Source: Geodermatophilus pulveris (GTDB taxonomy: Bacteria; Actinomycetota; Actinomycetes; Mycobacteriales; Geodermatophilaceae). From it: a stretch of 64,000 nt of DNA. Shown here piece after piece: positions 39,884 through 49,923 of this stretch. The notes beneath the pieces are model-generated. The model had not been told where the DNA came from and searched no databases. It saw nothing but the letters and a program-made list of their open reading frames with translations. Location of the stretch: NCBI RefSeq assembly GCF_900188375.1, contig NZ_FZOO01000011.1, forward strand, positions 1 through 64,000, written 5' to 3'. The stretch's first letter is position 1. Each line of letters starts with the position of its first letter. Position numbers and translations under genes: made by a program.

Positions 39884-41137
39884 GTGTCCGACGTCTCCGG
39901 CCTGCCGCTGATCGGGGCCGCGGCGCTGCGCGCCCGCGCCGCCGCCCGGGTGCTGCGCACCCTGCCCACCGACACCAAGGACGCCGCGCTGCGCACCATG
40001 GCCGACGCGCTGGTCGAGCGCGCCGACGAGGTGCTCGCCGCCAACGCCGCCGACGTCGAGGCGGCCGCGGCCGACGGCACCTCGGCCGCCATCCTGGACC
40101 GGCTGCGCCTGGACGCCGGCCGCATCGCCGGCGTCGCCGACGCGCTGCGCCATCTGGTCGCGCTGCCCGACCCGGTGGGCGACGTGGTCCGCGGGTCGAC
40201 GCTGGCCAACGGCCTGCAGCTGCGCCAGGTGCGGGTGCCCCTCGGCGTCGTCGGCATCGTCTACGAGGCCCGGCCCAACGTGACCGTGGACGCGGCCGGC
40301 CTGTGCCTCAAGAGCGGCAACGCGGCGCTGCTGCGCGGCTCGGCGTCGGCGCACCGCACCAACACCGCGCTGGTCGCCGTCCTCACCGAGGCCGCGCAGA
40401 AGGCCGGGCTGCCCGAGGGCTCGGTCGAGCTGCTGCCCGCCGACCGCGCCTCGGTGGGCGAGCTGCTGAACGCCCGCGGCCTGGTCGACGTGGTGATCCC
40501 GCGCGGCGGGGCGTCGCTGATCCAGCGGGTGGTGCGCGAGGCGCGGGTGCCGGTGATCGAGACCGGCGAGGGCAACTGCCACGTCTACGTGGACGCCTCG
40601 GCCGACCCGGCGACCGCCGAGGCCGTCGTGCTCAACGCCAAGACGCACCGGGTGAGCGTCTGCAACTCCGCGGAGACCCTGCTGGTGCACCGGGACGTGC
40701 CGTTCCTGCCGCGGCTGCTGTCCGCGCTCGCGGACGCCGGCGTGACGCTGCACGGGGACGCCGCCGTGCAGGCCGCCCACGACGCCGTCGTCCCCGCGAC
40801 CGACGAGGACTGGGCGACCGAGTACCTGTCGATGGACCTGGCGGTGCGCGTGGTCGACGACCTCCCGGCGGCGCTGGACCACATCGAGCGGTGGGGGACC
40901 GGGCACTCCGAGGCGATCGTCGCCGACTCCGCGCGCGCCGTCGCCGACTTCACCGCCGGCGTGGACGCCGCCGCGGTGCTGGTCAACGCCTCCACCCGGT
41001 TCACCGACGGCGGGGAGTTCGGCTTCGGCGCCGAGATCGGCATCTCCACGCAGAAGCTGCACGCCCGCGGCCCGCTGGGCCTGCCGGAGCTGACCAGCAC
41101 CACCTACGTCGTCACCGGCCGCGGCCACACCCGCTGA
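39884..41137 (+). CDS. proA: glutamate-5-semialdehyde dehydrogenase (gamma-glutamyl phosphate reductase)
   Basis: The 417-residue aldehyde-dehydrogenase-fold enzyme has catalytic Cys260 ([13 protein letters not shown]) and the family signature [21 protein letters not shown] near residue 125. It reduces gamma-glutamyl phosphate in proline synthesis. TAGGCT at 39871-39876 lies seven bases before the GTG, without Shine-Dalgarno. It is divergent from znuA. Confidence 0.96.
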   Translation: MSDVSGLPLIGAAALRARAAARVLRTLPTDTKDAALRTMADALVERADEVLAANAADVEAAAADGTSAAILDRLRLDAGRIAGVADALRHLVALPDPVGDVVRGSTLANGLQLRQVRVPLGVVGIVYEARPNVTVDAAGLCLKSGNAALLRGSASAHRTNTALVAVLTEAAQKAGLPEGSVELLPADRASVGELLNARGLVDVVIPRGGASLIQRVVREARVPVIETGEGNCHVYVDASADPATAEAVVLNAKTHRVSVCNSAETLLVHRDVPFLPRLLSALADAGVTLHGDAAVQAAHDAVVPATDEDWATEYLSMDLAVRVVDDLPAALDHIERWGTGHSEAIVADSARAVADFTAGVDAAAVLVNASTRFTDGGEFGFGAEIGISTQKLHARGPLGLPELTSTTYVVTGRGHTR

Positions 41138-41173
41138 GCTCCCACCCACCCCGCCGCCCCAGCCAGGAGCCCG

Positions 41174-42052
41174 ATGCCCCGCCCGCCGTCGCAGTCCCCG
41201 CAGTTCTCCTCGGTCTCCGACGTCGGCAAGCGGCTGGCGAGCGCCGGCTACCTGCCCGACGCGCAGATCTCCACGACGGTCTTCCTCGCCGACCGGCTGG
41301 GCAAGCCGCTGCTGGTCGAGGGGCCGGCCGGCACCGGCAAGACCGAGCTGGCCAAGGCGCTGGCCGCGGCCACCGGGTCGGAGCTGATCCGGCTGCAGTG
41401 CTACGAGGGCCTGGACGAGGCGCGGGCGCTGTACGAGTGGAACTACAAGAAGCAGCTGCTGCGCATCCAGGCCGGGCGGGGGGCGGACTGGGAGTCCCTC
41501 TCCGACGACGTCTTCGGCGAGGAGTTCCTGCTCGCCCGGCCGCTGCTCACCGCCATCCGGCGCAGCGACCCGACCGTGCTGCTCGTCGACGAGACCGACA
41601 AGGCCGACGTCGAGGTGGAGGGGCTGCTGCTGGAGGTGCTCAGCGACTTCCAGGTGACCATCCCCGAGCTCGGCACGGTGACCGCGGTGCGCCGGCCGAT
41701 GGTGGTGCTCACCTCCAACGCCACCCGGGAGCTGTCCGAGGCGCTCAAGCGGCGCTGCCTGTACCTGGCGCTGGACTACCCGTCGGCCGAGCGCGAGCGG
41801 GAGATCGTGCTGTCCCGGGTGCCCGACCTCGCCCCGGGCCTGGCCGAGCAGCTGGTGCGCACCGTCCGGGCGCTGCGCGCGCTGGAGCTGAAGAAGTCGC
41901 CGTCGATCTCCGAGACCCTCGACTGGGCGCAGACCCTGCTGGAGCTCGGCCTGGACACCCTGGACGAGGACGCCGTGCGGTCCACCCTGGGCGTGGTGCT
42001 CAAGCACGCCAGCGACCAGCAGCGGGCCGCGGCCGAGCTGCGGCTGAACTGA
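41174..42052 (+). CDS. MoxR-family AAA+ ATPase
   Basis: The 292-residue ATPase has Walker [10 protein letters not shown] near residue 49, Walker [12 protein letters not shown] near 136 and sensor [16 protein letters not shown]. MoxR proteins paired with VWA proteins act as chaperone pairs that insert metals or assemble complexes. The ATG follows AGGAGC and its stop overlaps the CoxE-like gene by one base. Confidence 0.9.
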   Translation: MPRPPSQSPQFSSVSDVGKRLASAGYLPDAQISTTVFLADRLGKPLLVEGPAGTGKTELAKALAAATGSELIRLQCYEGLDEARALYEWNYKKQLLRIQAGRGADWESLSDDVFGEEFLLARPLLTAIRRSDPTVLLVDETDKADVEVEGLLLEVLSDFQVTIPELGTVTAVRRPMVVLTSNATRELSEALKRRCLYLALDYPSAEREREIVLSRVPDLAPGLAEQLVRTVRALRALELKKSPSISETLDWAQTLLELGLDTLDEDAVRSTLGVVLKHASDQQRAAAELRLN

Positions 42053-43461
42053 TGAGCGCGGCGGGCGGGCTGGCGGGCCACCTCGACGGGTTCGTCCGCG
42101 CGGTGCGCGACGCCGGCATCCCGGTCGGCATCAGCCAGGCCGTGGACGCCGCGGAGGTGCTCACCGTGGTCGACCTGCTCGACCGCGAGCAGCTGCGGCA
42201 CGGCCTGGCCGCGGTGCTCCTGCAGCGGGGCGCCCAGCGCGCGGCCTACGACGTGCTGTTCGACCTGTGGTGGCCGCTGGGCGACCGGCCCGAGCCGGAG
42301 GCCGGGCCGGCCGGCGACGGGGAGAGCGCCCCGCCCGGGTCCACCCTCGACCTGCCCGGCGGCGCGGACCTCGCCGAGCTGATGCGCGAGGAGCTGGCTC
42401 GGCTGCTGCTGTCCGGCGACGAGGAGGCCCTGCGCCGCCTCGCCCGCGACGCCGTCGACCGGCTGGGCCGCGCGGCGCCCCAGATCCCGTCCGGCCAGTC
42501 CTTCTTCAGCTACCGGGTGATGCGGGCGCTGTCCCCGGACACCCTGGTCGCCCGGCTGCTGGCCGGGCTGATGGACGGCGCCGACCGCGGCGGGCTGGCC
42601 GAGCAGGTGGCCCGCCAGACCGTGCGGGAGCGGATGGCCGCCTTCCGGGCCGCGGTGGAGGCGGAGGTCCGGCGGCGGACGGCGGCCGAGCGCGGCCGGG
42701 ACAAGGTGGCGGCCAACGCCGTCCGCCCGCTGGCCGACCAGGTCGACTTCCTGCGCGCCCAGGCCGCCGACCTCGCCGAGCTGCGGCGCACCGTCGCCCC
42801 GCTGGCCCGGCGGCTGGCGGTGCGGCTGTCCGCCCGGCGCCGGATGGGCCGGCAGGGCCGGCTGGACTTCCGCCGGACCGTGCGCGCCTCGCTGGGCACC
42901 GGCGGGGTCCCCGTGGTCACCCACCACCGGCCGCGGCGGGTGCACAAGCCCGAGCTGGTGGTGCTGTGCGACGTCAGCGGCTCGGTCGCCGGGTTCAGCC
43001 ACTTCACGCTGATGCTCACCCAGGCGCTGCGCGAGCACTTCTCGGGCGTGCGGGCGTTCGCCTTCGTCGACTCCACCGACGAGGTCACCCGGTTCTTCCG
43101 CTCCGGCGTCGACGTCGCCGACGCCGTCGCCCGGATCGGCCGGGAGGCCGCCGTCGTGGGCTTCGACGGGCACAGCGACTACGGCACCGCCCTGGAGGTG
43201 TTCGCCGACCGCTGGCCCTCCGCGGTCGGGCCGAAGACGTCGCTGCTGGTGCTGGGGGACGGGCGCACCAACTACCGCCCGCCGGGGGTGCCGGTGCTGG
43301 CCGACCTGGTCCGGCGGGCCCGCTCCGCGCACTGGCTCAACCCCGAGCCGCGCCGGACGTGGGGCAGCGGGGACTCCGCCGCCGACCGCTACGGCGAGGT
43401 GGTCGACATGGTCGAGTGCCGCAACGCCGCCCAGCTCGCCGACTTCGTGACCACGCTCTGA
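42052..43461 (+). CDS. VWA domain-containing CoxE-like protein
   Basis: The 469-residue protein has a C-terminal von Willebrand A domain of the CoxE type (about 285-465) with the MIDAS motif [10 protein letters not shown]. An Arg-rich linker ([19 protein letters not shown]) precedes it. With the adjoining MoxR ATPase it forms a typical pair. No CO dehydrogenase genes are nearby, so the client is unknown. Confidence 0.9.
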   Translation: MSAAGGLAGHLDGFVRAVRDAGIPVGISQAVDAAEVLTVVDLLDREQLRHGLAAVLLQRGAQRAAYDVLFDLWWPLGDRPEPEAGPAGDGESAPPGSTLDLPGGADLAELMREELARLLLSGDEEALRRLARDAVDRLGRAAPQIPSGQSFFSYRVMRALSPDTLVARLLAGLMDGADRGGLAEQVARQTVRERMAAFRAAVEAEVRRRTAAERGRDKVAANAVRPLADQVDFLRAQAADLAELRRTVAPLARRLAVRLSARRRMGRQGRLDFRRTVRASLGTGGVPVVTHHRPRRVHKPELVVLCDVSGSVAGFSHFTLMLTQALREHFSGVRAFAFVDSTDEVTRFFRSGVDVADAVARIGREAAVVGFDGHSDYGTALEVFADRWPSAVGPKTSLLVLGDGRTNYRPPGVPVLADLVRRARSAHWLNPEPRRTWGSGDSAADRYGEVVDMVECRNAAQLADFVTTL

Positions 43462-43523
43462 AGGAGGACCCCGTCCCCGCAGCGGCGCCACGCGGCCCGG
43501 CGCCGCCCGGATACCCTCGGCCG

Positions 43524-44222
43524 GTGGCGGGTCGGCGGGTCGGGGTGATGGGCGGGACGTTCGACCCCGTCCACCACGGGCACCTGGTGGCGGCCAGCGA
43601 GGCGGCCAGCCTGTTCGGCCTGGACGAGGTGGTGTTCGTGCCCACCGGCCAGCCGTGGCAGAAGACCGACCGCGACGTCGCCCCCGCCGAGGACCGCTAC
43701 CTCATGACCGTCATCGCCACCGCCTCCAACCCGCGGTTCTCCGTCAGCCGGGTGGACGTCGACCGCGGCGGGCCGACCTACACGATCGACACGCTCACCG
43801 ACCTCGCGCGGCAGCGACCCGACGACGAGCTGTTCTTCATCACCGGCGCCGACGCGCTGTCCCAGATCCTCACCTGGCGGGACAGCGCGGCCTGCTTCGC
43901 CCTGGCGCACTTCGTCGGCGTCACCCGCCCGGGGTTCGACCTGGGCGCCGCGCACCTGCCGGAGGGCGCCGTCAGCCTGGTCGAGGTGCCGGCGCTGGCG
44001 ATCAGCTCCAGCGACTGCCGCGCCCGGGTCGGCCGGGGGATGCCGGTCTGGTACCTGGTGCCCGACGGCGTCGTGCAGTACATCGAGAAGCGCGGGCTCT
44101 ACCGGACGCCCGTCGGCGCGCGGACCACCGCCCGCGAGGGCGTGCCCGGCCGCGACGCGGCGCCGTCCGGCGACCGGCCTCCCGAACCACCGACCACCGA
44201 TCTCCAGGAGGTACCCCGATGA
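43524..44222 (+). CDS. nadD: nicotinate-nucleotide adenylyltransferase
   Basis: The 232-residue nucleotidyltransferase has [12 protein letters not shown] near residue 10 and the ISSSDCRAR motif near 157. It makes NaAD in NAD synthesis. The last 35 residues are a Pro-rich tail. TACCCT at 43512-43517 lies six bases before the GTG. A strong AAGGAGG at 43461-43467 is followed at normal spacing only by an in-frame GTC, so the GTG is preferred. The stop overlaps rsfS (ATGA). Confidence 0.93.
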   Translation: MAGRRVGVMGGTFDPVHHGHLVAASEAASLFGLDEVVFVPTGQPWQKTDRDVAPAEDRYLMTVIATASNPRFSVSRVDVDRGGPTYTIDTLTDLARQRPDDELFFITGADALSQILTWRDSAACFALAHFVGVTRPGFDLGAAHLPEGAVSLVEVPALAISSSDCRARVGRGMPVWYLVPDGVVQYIEKRGLYRTPVGARTTAREGVPGRDAAPSGDRPPEPPTTDLQEVPR

Positions 44223-44719
44223 CCGCCTCGACCGAGGCGCGGGAGACCGCACTGCTGGCCGCCCAGGCCGCAGCGGACAAGCTGGCGACCAACGTCGCCA
44301 TCGTCGACGTCAGCGAGCGCCTCGCCATCACCGACGCCTTCGTGCTGGCCTCGGCGCCCAACGAGCGCCAGGTGCAGGCGATCGTCGACGAGGTGGAGGA
44401 GCGCCTGCGGGAGCACGGCGTCAAGCCGGTGCGCCGCGAGGGCGTGGCCGAGGCGCGCTGGGTGCTGCTGGACTTCGTCGACGTCGTGGTGCACGTGCAG
44501 CACGCCGAGGAGCGCGCCTACTACGCCCTGGAGCGGCTGTGGAAGGACTGCCCGACGATCCCCTTCGTCGACCGCGCCGCCCCGGGCACCCCGCCCGGCG
44601 GGGCGGCCCCCGGCACCGCGACGCCATCGGCCGACGACGTCGACCCGGCGAGCGCCGACCCCACGCCGCTGCGCGCGGAGCCGGCCGACGGGGACGAGCC
44701 GGGGGCGACCGGCCCGTGA
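44219..44719 (+). CDS. rsfS: ribosomal silencing factor RsfS
   Basis: The 166-residue protein has the RsfS/DUF143 core (residues 10-120; [46 protein letters not shown]), which binds L14 and blocks subunit joining when nutrients are scarce. A 45-residue Ala/Pro/Asp tail is appended. AGGAGGT precedes the ATG, which overlaps the nadD stop. Confidence 0.95.
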   Translation: MTASTEARETALLAAQAAADKLATNVAIVDVSERLAITDAFVLASAPNERQVQAIVDEVEERLREHGVKPVRREGVAEARWVLLDFVDVVVHVQHAEERAYYALERLWKDCPTIPFVDRAAPGTPPGGAAPGTATPSADDVDPASADPTPLRAEPADGDEPGATGP

Positions 44720-45432
44720 GCACCCCGGCGCTGCCGGTGCCCCGGGTGGTCCTCTGGCGGCACGGGCGCACCGCCTGGAACGCCGCGGGCCGCTTCCAGG
44801 GCCAGCTGGACCCGCCGCTGGACGAGGTCGGCCGCCGGCAGGCGGTGCAGGCCGCCCCGCACCTGGCCCGGCCGCTCCCGCCGGGCACGCTCGTGGTCTC
44901 CAGCGACCTGGTGCGCGCGGCGGAGACCGCGGCCGCGCTCACCGACGTCCTCGGCGTCCCGCTGCGGCTGGACGCCCGGCTGCGCGAGGTGGCCATGGGC
45001 TCCTGGGAGGGGCTCACCCGCGAGGAGGTCGCCGAGCGCCACCCCGGGCAGTACGCCGACTGGATGGCCGGGCGGCCGGTCACCGGGCGGGGCGGCGAGG
45101 ACTCCGCCGACGTGCCGGAGCGGGCCCTGGCCGCGCTGCGCGACCTCCCCGAGGCGCCGGCCGCGGTGGTCGTCACCCACGGCGGCACGTCCGCCCGGGT
45201 GATCGAGGCGATGTTGGGGCTGGGGCCCGAGCACCGCCGGGTGTTCGGCCCGCTGGCCAACTGCGCCTGGAGCGAGCTCGCCGAGCAGAGCGGGCGGTGG
45301 CGGCTGCTGCGGCACAACACCGCGGCACCGGAGCTCCCCGAGGGTGCGGCGCCGCGGGCCGGCGCCCGCCGCCCGGACGCCGGGGCCAGCCCCGAGGAGG
45401 GCGCGCCGGCGCAGGACGCCGACGCTCTGTGA
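44716..45432 (+). CDS. histidine phosphatase family protein (phosphoglycerate mutase-like)
   Basis: The 238-residue protein has the phospho-accepting His in LWRHGRTAWN near residue 15, the SSDLVRAAETA segment, and the second catalytic His in VVVTHGGTS. Actinobacterial homologues next to rsfS include glucosyl-3-phosphoglycerate phosphatases, but the substrate is not fixed by sequence. The start overlaps rsfS (GTGA). Confidence 0.88.
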   Translation: MSTPALPVPRVVLWRHGRTAWNAAGRFQGQLDPPLDEVGRRQAVQAAPHLARPLPPGTLVVSSDLVRAAETAAALTDVLGVPLRLDARLREVAMGSWEGLTREEVAERHPGQYADWMAGRPVTGRGGEDSADVPERALAALRDLPEAPAAVVVTHGGTSARVIEAMLGLGPEHRRVFGPLANCAWSELAEQSGRWRLLRHNTAAPELPEGAAPRAGARRPDAGASPEEGAPAQDADAL

Positions 45433-46346
45433 CCCCGGTCGTGGACCCGCCCCGGCCGCAGCCCGTGGCGGTGGTCACCGACTCGTCGGCCTACCTCCCC
45501 GCCCGGCTGGTCGAGCAGTACGCGGTCGAGGTCGTCCCGCTGTACGTGGTGCTGGCCGGGCGCTCCGGCCGCGAGGGCGATGACATCGGACCGGCCGACG
45601 TCGCCCGCGCGCTCGGGGCCCGCGGGCAGCGGGTGTCCACGTCCCGGCCGACCCCGGGTGACTTCGTCGCCGCCTACCGCCGGCGGCTGGCCGCCGGGGC
45701 CGACCGGATCGTGTCGGTGCACCTGTCCGCGGAGCTCTCCGGCACCGTGGACGCCGCCCGGCTGGCCGCCGCCCAGGTCGGCGAGCACGTCGTGACGGTG
45801 GTCGACTCCCGCTCGGCGGCGATGGGCAACGGGTTCGCCGTGCTCGCCGCCGCGCGGGCGGCCGCGCGGGGTCAGGACGCGGCCGCCGTGGCCACGGCCG
45901 CCCGGGACACCGCCGCCGCGACCCGCACGCTGTTCGTCGTCGACACCCTCGAGCACCTGCGCCGCGGCGGACGGATCGGGCACGCCGCCTCGATGATCGG
46001 CACCGCCCTGTCGGTCAAGCCGCTGCTGCACGTCGCCGACGGCCGGGTGGTGCCGCTGGAGAAGGTCCGCACCACCGGCCGGGCCCTCGTCCGGCTGGTG
46101 CAGCGCGGGGTCGAGGCCGCCGCCGGCGGGCCGGTGCGGGTGGCCGTGCACCACCTGGCCGCGCCCGAGCGCGCCCAGCGGCTGGCCGCTCAGCTCGAGC
46201 AGGCGCTGCCCGGGCTGCGCGAGCTGCACGTCAGCGAGCTCGGTGCGGCCATCGGCGCGCACGTCGGCCCCGGCGCCGTGGGCCTGGTCGTGGCGCCGGC
46301 CGGGCCGCCGGACGGCGCGCAGCCGGAGGAGGCGCCGGAGCAGTAG
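45429..46346 (+). CDS. DegV family fatty-acid-binding protein
   Basis: The 305-residue protein has the DegV pattern: VVTDSSAYLP near residue 15, STSRPTPGDF near 69, LSGTVDAA, and the C-domain block VDTLEHLRRGGRIG near 177. DegV-type (FakB) proteins carry fatty acids to a kinase. It overlaps the phosphatase stop by four bases and ends in TAG. Confidence 0.93.
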   Translation: MTPVVDPPRPQPVAVVTDSSAYLPARLVEQYAVEVVPLYVVLAGRSGREGDDIGPADVARALGARGQRVSTSRPTPGDFVAAYRRRLAAGADRIVSVHLSAELSGTVDAARLAAAQVGEHVVTVVDSRSAAMGNGFAVLAAARAAARGQDAAAVATAARDTAAATRTLFVVDTLEHLRRGGRIGHAASMIGTALSVKPLLHVADGRVVPLEKVRTTGRALVRLVQRGVEAAAGGPVRVAVHHLAAPERAQRLAAQLEQALPGLRELHVSELGAAIGAHVGPGAVGLVVAPAGPPDGAQPEEAPEQ

Positions 46347-46404
46347 CCGGCAGGAGGGAGGCACCGGCGCAGGGTGCCCCGCCGGACCGACGTCCGGTCG
46401 CCCG

Positions 46405-46433
46405 CCGTCCACAGGCCGCGGCGCCGTCCACAG
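46405..46433. repeat. two CCGTCCACAG motifs upstream of comEA
   Basis: CCGTCCACAG occurs at 46405-46414 and 46424-46433, and once more at 4929-4938 before the AbiEi/DUF559 gene. The motif resembles a shortened high-GC DnaA box (TTGTCCACA). Whether it binds anything is unknown. Confidence 0.35.
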
Positions 46434-46483
46434 AACCGCCCGAGGCCGCCGGCCGGGGGCCGCCGCTGCCTAGCGTCCCGCCG

Positions 46484-47284
46484 GTGCGCCTCCCTCCCCG
46501 CCGCAGCGACGACGCCGACCTCATCCGGGACCGGCTGCGGGCCCTGCTGCACGAGAGCCACCCCCCGGGCTGGGTCCCCGGCGGCGACGAGGACGCCCCG
46601 GTCGACCTGCCGGACGCCGACGGCGGGGACCTGCCCGCCGGCCTCGGCCGGCACCGCGCCCCCGGCACCGCCGTCCGGGTGGCCCCCACGCGCCGCGCCG
46701 CGTGGTCGCTGTGGGTCGCCGGCGTGCTCGCCGCGCTCCTGGTCGCCGGGGGCACCTGGCTGGGCCGCCCGCAGGTCCAGCCCGTCCCGGTCCCCCTGAC
46801 GTCCCCGGCCGAGGAGCCGCCGGCGCCGGCGCCGGAGGTCGGCGTCGCGGCCGGGACCGCCACCACGGTCGTCGTGTCGGTGGTCGGGCAGGTGGCCCGG
46901 CCGGGCCTGGTCACCCTCCCGGAGGGCGCCCGCGTGGCCGATGCCGTCGACGCCGCCGGTGGCCTGCTGCCCGACGCGGACCCGGCGTCGGTCAACCTCG
47001 CGGCGGTCGTCTCCGACGGCCAGCAGGTCGCGGTCGGCCTGCCCGGCGCGGCGGCAGCCGGCCCGGCCGCCGGCGGGGCACCCGGGGGGCCGGGCCTGCT
47101 GGACCTCAACGCGGCCGCGGCGGCCGACCTCGACGCGCTGCCCGGCATCGGCCCGGTGCTCGCGCAGCGGATCGTCGAGCACCGCGATCGCAGCGGGCCG
47201 TTCCGGAGCGTCGAGCAGCTGGACGACGTGCCCGGGATCGGCCCGACCACCTACGCCGAGCTGGCCGAGCTGGTGACCGTGTGA
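46484..47284 (+). CDS. comEA: ComEA-like DNA-binding protein (SLBB + HhH)
   Basis: The 266-residue protein has a single membrane helix (residues about 72-92), a SLBB domain (VSVVGQVARPGLVTLPEGARV) and two C-terminal helix-hairpin-helix motifs (LDLNAAAAADLDALPGIGP; LDDVPGIGPTTY). It is expected to bind incoming DNA at the membrane. TAGCGT seven bases before the GTG suggests a leaderless start. It overlaps comEC by four bases. Confidence 0.92.
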   Translation: MRLPPRRSDDADLIRDRLRALLHESHPPGWVPGGDEDAPVDLPDADGGDLPAGLGRHRAPGTAVRVAPTRRAAWSLWVAGVLAALLVAGGTWLGRPQVQPVPVPLTSPAEEPPAPAPEVGVAAGTATTVVVSVVGQVARPGLVTLPEGARVADAVDAAGGLLPDADPASVNLAAVVSDGQQVAVGLPGAAAAGPAAGGAPGGPGLLDLNAAAAADLDALPGIGPVLAQRIVEHRDRSGPFRSVEQLDDVPGIGPTTYAELAELVTV

Positions 47285-49923
47285 GCGGTGCCCCGGCGCG
47301 GTGGAGCTGGTTGGACCTGCGGCTCGTCCCGGCCGCCGCCACGGTGTGGGCCGGCACCCTGCTGGCCCCGCTGGTGGGAGTCCCGGTGCTCGCCGCCGCC
47401 GTGCCGGCCGCGGTGGGCACCGCGCTGCTCGTCGCCCGGCGGCGCCGGTCGGCCGGGTCGGTCGTGCTGCTGGTCGTCCTGGCGGCGCTGGCGGTCACCG
47501 CGGCCTCCGCGGCGGTGCGGGAGGCCGCGCGGGCGGCCTCCCCCCTGGCCGGTGCCGCCGAGGGACGCCGGACGGTCGAGCTGGTCCTGGAGCTGGACGG
47601 CGACCCGGCCGCGGTGCGCGGGGCGGGCCCGCCGCGGGTGGTGGTGGAGGCCACGGCCGCCGTCCTGGAGGACGGCGCGACGCGCACCCGGCTGGACGAC
47701 GCCGTCGTGCTGTTCGGCCCCGCCGACGAGTGGCGGGGGCTGCTGCCGGGCCAGGTGGTGCGCGTCCGGGCTGCGGTCTCCCCGGCGTCCGCCGACGAGG
47801 GCCTGGTCGCCCGGCTGTCGGCGCGGGCGCCCCCGGTGCTGCTGGGGGAGCCGTCCCGGGTGCAGCGGGCCGCCGGGGGCCTGCGGGAGGGGCTGCGCGA
47901 CACCGCCGTCCGGGTGCTCGGGCCGCAGGCCGGTGGCCTGCTGCCGGGCCTGGCCGTCGGGGACACCACCGCCATGGACCCGGTGCTGGTCGAGGACTTC
48001 CGCCGTGCCGGTCTGGCCCACCTGACGGCCGTCTCCGGCGCCAACGTGGCCATCGTGCTGGCCGGGGTGCTGGCGCCGCTGCGGCGCCGGGCCGTGGACC
48101 GGCGGGTGCAGGCGCTGGTCGCGCTGGCCGCCCTCGCCGGCTTCGTGGTGCTGGCCCGGCCCAGCGCCAGCGTCGTGCGGGCGGCGGCCATGGGGGCGGT
48201 CACGCTGCTGGCGCTGGCCACCGGCCGCTCCCGCGCGGCGGTGCCGGCCCTGGGTGGTGCCGTGGTCGTGCTGCTGCTGGCCGACCCCCGCCTGGCGCGG
48301 GACGCCGGCTTCGCGCTGTCCGTCGCCGCCACCGCGGCCATCGTGCTCCTGGCGCCGGGCTGGTCCCGCCGGCTGCGCGGCCGCGGCTGGCCCCAGCTGC
48401 CGGCCGACGCGGTCGCGGTCGCCGCGGCGGCCGGCCTGGCCACCGCCCCGCTGGTGGCCGGGCTCTCCGGCCTGGTGAGCCCGGTGTCGCTGCCGGTGAA
48501 CCTGCTCGCCGCGCCGGCCGTGGCACCGGCGACCGTGCTCGGTCTGCTGGCCGCGCTCGCCGTGCCGGTGCTGCCCCCGCTGGGCGAGGCGCTGGTCTGG
48601 GCCGCAGGCTGGCCGGTGCGCTGGCTGGTCGCCGTGGCGCAGGGCGCGGCGGCTCTGCCCGACGCGGCCACCGGCTGGCCGGCCGGCGTCCGCGGGGCGG
48701 TGCTCCTGACGGTGCTGCTGGTGGCGGCCGGCTGGCTGCTCTGGCGCTTCCCCCGGGCCAGGGCGCCGGCCGTCGCGGCACTGGTCGGCGCCGTGGTGCT
48801 GGGCTGGCCGCTGCGCCAGGCCGCGCGGGGTTGGCCGCCGGAGGACACCGTCGTGGTCGCCTGCGACGTCGGGCAGGGCGACGCCCTGGTGCTGCCGACC
48901 GCGCCGGGGGAGGGGCTGCTCGTGGACGCCGGCCCGGACGTCGGCCCGGTGGACCGCTGCCTGGACCGGCTCGGCATCGACACGCTGCCGCTGGTGCTGC
49001 TCACCCACCTCGACGCCGACCACGCCGGCGGCCTGGCCGGGGCGCTGTCCGGCCGGGCGGTCGGCGTCGTGGCGACCGGCACCCTCTCGCCGGCCGAGGA
49101 CCGGGTGGCCCGGCTGGACGACGCGGTGCGCCGGGCCGGGGCGCAGCGGGCCGTCCTCGTGCCGGGGGACCGGCGGACGGTGGGCAGCGCGACGGTCGAG
49201 GTGCTCGCCCCGCCTCCGGAGACCGCCACCGCGGCCCAGCCGGCCAACGACCTGTCCCTGGTGGTCCGCGTGACCCAGCGCGGCGTCCGCGTGCTGCTCA
49301 CCGGCGACCTCAGCGGCGCGGCGGAGGCACGGATCGTGGCCCGCGGGGTGGACCTGCGGGCCGACGTGCTCAAGGTGCCGCACCACGGCAGCGCCGACGC
49401 CGACCGCGGCTTCTTCGCCGCCACGGGTGCCCGGGTCGCGCTGGTGTCGGTCGGCGCGGGCAACTCCTACGGCCACCCCGCGCCTCGGGTGCTGTCCTGG
49501 CTGGCCCAGGACGGCGTGCGGGTGCACCGAACCGACACCGACGGCGACGTGGCCGTCGCCGGGGACGCCGCCGCGTGGGGTGTCGCCGTCCGCGGCCCTG
49601 GCGAGGGTGGGTCCGCGGCCGGCGGCGCCGGTGCGACCGCCGAGCCGGCCGTGCCCCTGCGCGGGCCGTCGGGGACGTCGGTCCCGCGTGCCACCATGCC
49701 CGGGTGGCTGCAGCACCCCCCGCGCCGACCTCCCGCCTGCGCGCCGTGGTGGGGGAGGAGGAGCTGCTGCGCGCCCGCGCCGTCTCGGCCGTGCGGGCCG
49801 CGGTGCTCGAGCGCCACCCCGACGCCGAGCTGCACGAGCTGGCCGCGCAGGGGCTCCCGGTCGGCGAGCTCGCCGACGTGCTGGCCCCCTCGCTGTTCGG
49901 CGCGCACCGGGTGGTGGTGGTGA
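47281..49923 (+). CDS. comEC: ComEC/Rec2 DNA-uptake channel with C-terminal metallo-beta-lactamase domain
   Basis: The 880-residue protein has N-terminal membrane helices, a DUF4131-type region, the competence core (LTAVSGANVAIVLAG near residue 240) with many helices, and a metallo-beta-lactamase domain with THLDADHAGG near 580 and KVPHHGS. The domain should end near residue 775. No stop occurs until 49923, so the last 75 or so residues are read out of frame with holA and are Pro/Arg/Cys-rich. Either that tail is real or the annotated end is formal only. It starts by overlapping comEA (GTGA). Confidence 0.92.
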   Translation: MSGAPARWSWLDLRLVPAAATVWAGTLLAPLVGVPVLAAAVPAAVGTALLVARRRRSAGSVVLLVVLAALAVTAASAAVREAARAASPLAGAAEGRRTVELVLELDGDPAAVRGAGPPRVVVEATAAVLEDGATRTRLDDAVVLFGPADEWRGLLPGQVVRVRAAVSPASADEGLVARLSARAPPVLLGEPSRVQRAAGGLREGLRDTAVRVLGPQAGGLLPGLAVGDTTAMDPVLVEDFRRAGLAHLTAVSGANVAIVLAGVLAPLRRRAVDRRVQALVALAALAGFVVLARPSASVVRAAAMGAVTLLALATGRSRAAVPALGGAVVVLLLADPRLARDAGFALSVAATAAIVLLAPGWSRRLRGRGWPQLPADAVAVAAAAGLATAPLVAGLSGLVSPVSLPVNLLAAPAVAPATVLGLLAALAVPVLPPLGEALVWAAGWPVRWLVAVAQGAAALPDAATGWPAGVRGAVLLTVLLVAAGWLLWRFPRARAPAVAALVGAVVLGWPLRQAARGWPPEDTVVVACDVGQGDALVLPTAPGEGLLVDAGPDVGPVDRCLDRLGIDTLPLVLLTHLDADHAGGLAGALSGRAVGVVATGTLSPAEDRVARLDDAVRRAGAQRAVLVPGDRRTVGSATVEVLAPPPETATAAQPANDLSLVVRVTQRGVRVLLTGDLSGAAEARIVARGVDLRADVLKVPHHGSADADRGFFAATGARVALVSVGAGNSYGHPAPRVLSWLAQDGVRVHRTDTDGDVAVAGDAAAWGVAVRGPGEGGSAAGGAGATAEPAVPLRGPSGTSVPRATMPGWLQHPPRRPPACAPWWGRRSCCAPAPSRPCGPRCSSATPTPSCTSWPRRGSRSASSPTCWPPRCSARTGWWW

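Noticed and set aside
41174-43461. A carbon monoxide dehydrogenase locus
   Set aside because: Only the MoxR and CoxE-like genes are present; no coxMSL genes or molybdopterin enzyme subunits are nearby.
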